Assembly: GCF_900095745.1 (NCBI RefSeq)
Contig: NZ_FMIR01000014.1
Span: 124,001 to 188,000 of the forward strand
Direction: 5' to 3'
Length of the DNA stretch: 64,000 nucleotides
Source of the DNA: Microbacterium oxydans
GTDB lineage: Bacteria > Actinomycetota > Actinomycetes > Actinomycetales > Microbacteriaceae
Below are positions 61,255-64,000 of this stretch, piece after piece. Numbering within the stretch: position 1 is the first letter of the stretch; each line of letters begins with the position of its first letter. The notes under the pieces are model-generated. The model was given only the letters and a program-made list of their open reading frames with translations. It was not told the DNA's origin and did not search any database. The position numbers and the translations under genes were made by a program.

Positions 61255-62487
61255 CTACTCGGGCAGCGGCTCGTCGCGGTACAGCGCCTCGAAGGTGTCG
61301 AGGGTGCGGTTGATGTCGTGGATCGCGACACCGTCGAGCGACGCGCGCTGCATCCGCTCGTACTCGGCAGGTTCCGCGGTGAGCACATCGGTCAGGCGCG
61401 CGGCGAGCTCATCGACGTTGCCCGGTTCGAACAGGTAGCCGTTCTCGCCGTCGTGCACGAGGTGCGGGAGGGCCACCGCATCCGCCGCGACGATCGGCAG
61501 CGCCGACGCCATGGCCTCCATGGTCGCGATGGACTGCAGCTCGGCGATCGACGCGATCACGAACAGGCTCGCGCGGGACAGCAGCGCCCGGAGCTCCTCG
61601 TCGGTGGTGCGCCCGTGGAACGTGACGCGGTCGGCGAGACCGAGCTGCGCGGCCAGGTGCTCCAGCTGCTTGCGCTGGTCGCCGCCGCCGACGATGTCGA
61701 AGGTCGTGTCGAGCGCCGGGTCGAGCTTCGTCATCGCCTTGAGGATGACCTCGACCTGCTTCTCGGCGGTGAGGCGTCCGACGAAGACGATGCGGTTCGC
61801 ATCCCGCGGGGCGATCACCGGCGCGTACTGCGTGCGGTCGATGCCGCAGCTCACCGGGATCACACCCTCCACCTCAACCGTCTTCTCGAGGAAGTCGGCG
61901 GCGCGGCGCGTCGGGGTGGTGATGGCGCGGGTCAGGTCGAAGGTGCGCTTGGCGTCGGCCCAGGCGAACTTCAGGACGAGGTCGTCGATGAACTTCGGCA
62001 TGGTCGTGTGGTCGAGGATGTTCTCGGCCATGACGTGGTTGGTCGCGATGACCGGGATGCCGCGCTCGTGCGCGACGTAGGCCAGGCCGCGGCCGATCAC
62101 GATGTGCGACTGGATGTGCACGACATCCGGCTGCACCTGGTCGATGACCTTGCGGGCGTACGGCTTCGAGCGCCACGGCCAGACGAATCGCAGCCAGTCG
62201 TGGGGCGCCCAGCGCACCGACGGCAGCCGGTGCAGCGTCATCGGCTCGCCCTCGATGACCTCGGTGCGCGGCTGCGCACGGCGGTAGGCCTGGTTGGGGG
62301 CGACGACGTGCACGTCATGGCCGCGCTGCACGAGGCCCGCGGCGAGGCGCTCGGCGAAGCGGGCGGCGCCGTTGATGTCGGGCGCGAACGTGTCGCAGCC
62401 GATCACGATCTTCAAGGGGCGGGGCGCGGATTCGGCGGCGGGGCCGCTCGACGGATCGATCGGATCGTCGGAGGGAGTCACAGACAT
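61255..62487 (-). CDS. GT4 family glycosyltransferase
   Basis: The 410-aa protein starts with a short polar leader, then IVIGCDTFAPDINGAARFAERLAAGLVQRGHDVHVVAPN, GVIPVSCGIDRTQYAP, IVFVGRLTAEKQVEVILKAM and ELQSIATMEAMASALPIVA. This is close to PimB/phosphatidyl-inositol mannosyltransferase-type enzymes, though the acceptor is not proven. AAGG lies before the ATG. It and the downstream gene may build a glycolipid or cell-wall glycan. Confidence 0.88.
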   Translation of the reverse strand: MSVTPSDDPIDPSSGPAAESAPRPLKIVIGCDTFAPDINGAARFAERLAAGLVQRGHDVHVVAPNQAYRRAQPRTEVIEGEPMTLHRLPSVRWAPHDWLRFVWPWRSKPYARKVIDQVQPDVVHIQSHIVIGRGLAYVAHERGIPVIATNHVMAENILDHTTMPKFIDDLVLKFAWADAKRTFDLTRAITTPTRRAADFLEKTVEVEGVIPVSCGIDRTQYAPVIAPRDANRIVFVGRLTAEKQVEVILKAMTKLDPALDTTFDIVGGGDQRKQLEHLAAQLGLADRVTFHGRTTDEELRALLSRASLFVIASIAELQSIATMEAMASALPIVAADAVALPHLVHDGENGYLFEPGNVDELAARLTDVLTAEPAEYERMQRASLDGVAIHDINRTLDTFEALYRDEPLPE

Positions 62488-62611
62488 GCTGCCTTACGAT
62501 GTGGCGGCCAAGGGAAAGCCCTGGTCGGGCGCTGGCCACTCTACCCGAGCGCCCTGCGCGGACGGCCGAGGCGTACCGGGCATCCCCAGCCTCAGCCGTT
62601 AGCGTGGAGCC

Positions 62612-63199
62612 ATGCGACTGACTGCCGACGCCGATCCCCAGCTGTGGATTCCCGTGACGGACTCGCTCGGGTGGAGGGGCCGTCGGCACCGCAAGGCGGC
62701 TATCCGCATGCTGCTCGGCCAGGTCAACGCCGCGGTGGGCGCGACCGAGCGTCCCGGTTCGCGGTTCGGCGCGTGGGCGATGAGCCAGGCGGCGCCGATG
62801 CTGATGAAGCGGGCGGACGGCCGGGTGCTGGTGTGGACCTGGAAGGCCGAGCCGGACCTGGTCGTGGCGATGGCGACGGCACAGGTCCTGACGCCGGATG
62901 TGCGGATCGCGCGCGCGTCGATGCCGATGGACTACGACGACACGCAGTCGTTCCCCACCAGGCTCGGCGTGGGTGAGAAGCTTCTCGTGCCGATGCCGCC
63001 CTCGCCGGCGTCGCCGCCCTTCGCGACCTATACCTGGGACACCGGCACCCATCTGGTGACGCTGACCGCGGTGTGCAGCGACAAGGAGCGGTTCGGCACA
63101 CTCATCGGCGCGCTCGATGAGCTGGCGCGCAGCATCCGCATCGCCGACGACCTCGCCGGCGGCGAGTCCCCCGACGTGCTGCGGCTCGATCCCGCCTGA
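62612..63199 (+). CDS. Hypothetical protein, 195 aa
   Basis: I do not recognise this family. The protein is soluble, has no signal peptide and contains a basic helix (RGRRHRKAAIRMLLGQV) and several Met-rich segments (MSQAAPMLMKRADG). TAGCGT (62600-62605) ends 6 nt before the ATG, so a leaderless transcript is expected. It precedes the MarR gene but is separated from it by a strong operator-like palindrome. Confidence 0.7.
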   Translation: MRLTADADPQLWIPVTDSLGWRGRRHRKAAIRMLLGQVNAAVGATERPGSRFGAWAMSQAAPMLMKRADGRVLVWTWKAEPDLVVAMATAQVLTPDVRIARASMPMDYDDTQSFPTRLGVGEKLLVPMPPSPASPPFATYTWDTGTHLVTLTAVCSDKERFGTLIGALDELARSIRIADDLAGGESPDVLRLDPA

Positions 63200-63210
63200 G
63201 AGCACGGCAT

Positions 63211-63250
63211 GCTTCACAAATAGTGAAGCTAGGTAACAATGTAGTAGCAT
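63211..63250 (+). promoter_or_regulatory. MarR-gene promoter with palindrome
   Basis: GCTTCAC and GTGAAGC form a 7-bp perfect inverted repeat with spacer AAATA (63211-63229). A -10 box TAGCAT (63245-63250) ends 7 nt before the MarR ATG. The palindrome overlaps the -35 position, as expected for autorepression. Confidence 0.8.
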
Positions 63251-63257
63251 CACGGTT

Positions 63258-63716
63258 ATGGACCCTCTGCTGCTCGACCGCCTGCTCCAGATCGGCGACC
63301 TGTTCCAGCGCGACATGGCGCGGGCGTTCGAAGGCACGGGACTCACGACAGCCCGAGTCCACCTGCTGTGGATGCTGCAGCACGCGGGGCCGTCCACCCA
63401 GCAGACGCTCGCCCGGTTGTGCGAGGTCAGTCCCCGCAACATCACCGGCCTTGTCGATGCACTCGAAGCCTCCGGGCACGTGCGTCGCACCCCTCATCCG
63501 TCGGATCGGCGGGCCGTTCTGGTCGAGCTGACCGCCACGGCCGCCGACACGATGGCGCAGATGCAGAAGGAGCACACCGAGCTCAACTCGACCCTCCTGG
63601 ACGCCGTCGCGCCGGAAGATCGCGACGCCATGGAGCGCGGAATCACCGCGATCGCCGACCACCTCGAGCAACTCGTGGCTCAGGCCGCGGACGAGCCCCC
63701 GAAGGACGCTCCGTGA
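63258..63716 (+). CDS. MarR family transcriptional regulator
   Basis: The 152-aa protein has a winged helix (HAGPSTQQTLARLCEVSPRNITGLVDALEASGHVRRTPHPSDRRAVLVELT), including the DRR wing. It probably represses itself and the membrane gene that starts in its stop codon (GTGA). The palindrome just upstream is the likely operator; the inducer is unknown. Confidence 0.92.
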   Translation: MDPLLLDRLLQIGDLFQRDMARAFEGTGLTTARVHLLWMLQHAGPSTQQTLARLCEVSPRNITGLVDALEASGHVRRTPHPSDRRAVLVELTATAADTMAQMQKEHTELNSTLLDAVAPEDRDAMERGITAIADHLEQLVAQAADEPPKDAP

Positions 63717-64000
63717 GCGCCGAGCCGAGCGTGAGTCGGGCGAACCTACCCGCTCCTCCGCCCGCCCCGACCCGCACCGCCCGCGTCCTCAACATGCTCC
63801 ATCGGGCGTGGATCGCCGAGCTCCGCGTGTACTCGAGCATCGGCCGCGCGATCGCCCGACGGCCCGCCGTTCCCGCCGGTGGAACCGGCATCGGCTACCA
63901 CCGCCCGGTGCTGACGATCCTCATCATCTTCATCGTGCTGTCGGCGGTCGAGATCCCGATCCTCGACCTCATCGTGCACCCCTGGCCGGCGGTGCGGATC
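63713..64000 (+). CDS. Membrane protein, N-terminal part (runs off the window)
   Basis: The visible 96 residues have a Pro/Ala-rich N-terminus, a basic loop, and at least one helix (VLTILIIFIVLSAVEIPILDLIV). The GTG overlaps the MarR stop, so the two are coupled. The family cannot be told from this part; an exporter controlled by the MarR protein is one possibility. Confidence 0.6.
   Translation, partial: MSAEPSVSRANLPAPPPAPTRTARVLNMLHRAWIAELRVYSSIGRAIARRPAVPAGGTGIGYHRPVLTILIIFIVLSAVEIPILDLIVHPWPAVRI

Overview
The window is high-GC, gene-dense chromosomal DNA from an actinobacterium, most likely Microbacteriaceae (Microbacterium or a close relative; inferred from gene content and style, not from a marker gene). 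Supporting signs are many genes whose start codon lies 6-7 nt behind a TANNNT -10 box (leaderless transcripts), an HspR-type HAIR box before clpB, an LAxTG sortase-type surface protein, and frequent ATGA/GTGA stop-start overlaps. I saw no rRNA or tRNA gene, CRISPR array, insertion sequence or prophage. No gene-free stretch exceeds 300 bases; the longest is about 235 bases (48589-48823).

Layout. 0-11.6 kb: end of an MFS exporter, a degenerate class A beta-lactamase-like protein, M13 peptidase, MATE exporter, SpoU methyltransferase, then a manganese module (NRAMP transporter, small membrane protein, DtxR/MntR-type regulator) with twin operator boxes over the NRAMP promoter. 11.6-22.6 kb: a cell-wall recycling locus. 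A divergent RpiR/MurR-type regulator plus MFS gene faces an operon of peptide-binding lipoprotein, two permeases, murQ, anmK, acetyltransferase, serine hydrolase and a fused two-domain ATPase. The genes from the first permease to the ATPase overlap by 1-4 bases. This looks like ABC import of MurNAc or muropeptides followed by anhydroMurNAc phosphorylation and lactyl-ether cleavage. 22.7-23.8 kb: four tandem small membrane/coiled-coil genes that differ by 0, 1, 2 and 3 copies of an 11-residue unit.

23.8-47 kb: ROK kinase and pyrE, divergent xthA, HAD phosphatase, a secreted repeat protein, a two-component system, BenE transporter, an ABC-2 exporter, a LacI-controlled sugar porter and GH3 glycosidase, putA with a divergent LysR regulator, nitroreductase, and a UvrA-like double ATPase. 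47.1-48.6 kb is an APC permease with a frameshift.

48.8-51.9 kb is the most unusual segment: a compact five-gene operon of two tiny paralogous peptides (28 and 32 aa, aligning without gaps, each with Cys-Cys at residues 23-24), a GRDP/DUF1399-like protein, a divergent fold-type I PLP enzyme and a MATE-type exporter, ending in a 17-bp perfect inverted repeat. I read it as a candidate RiPP (ribosomally made, modified peptide) pathway without the usual RiPP enzymes. The rest holds clpB lacking its N-domain, coaBC, regulators, a LysE exporter, two GT4 glycosyltransferases and a MarR gene followed by a membrane protein cut by the window end.
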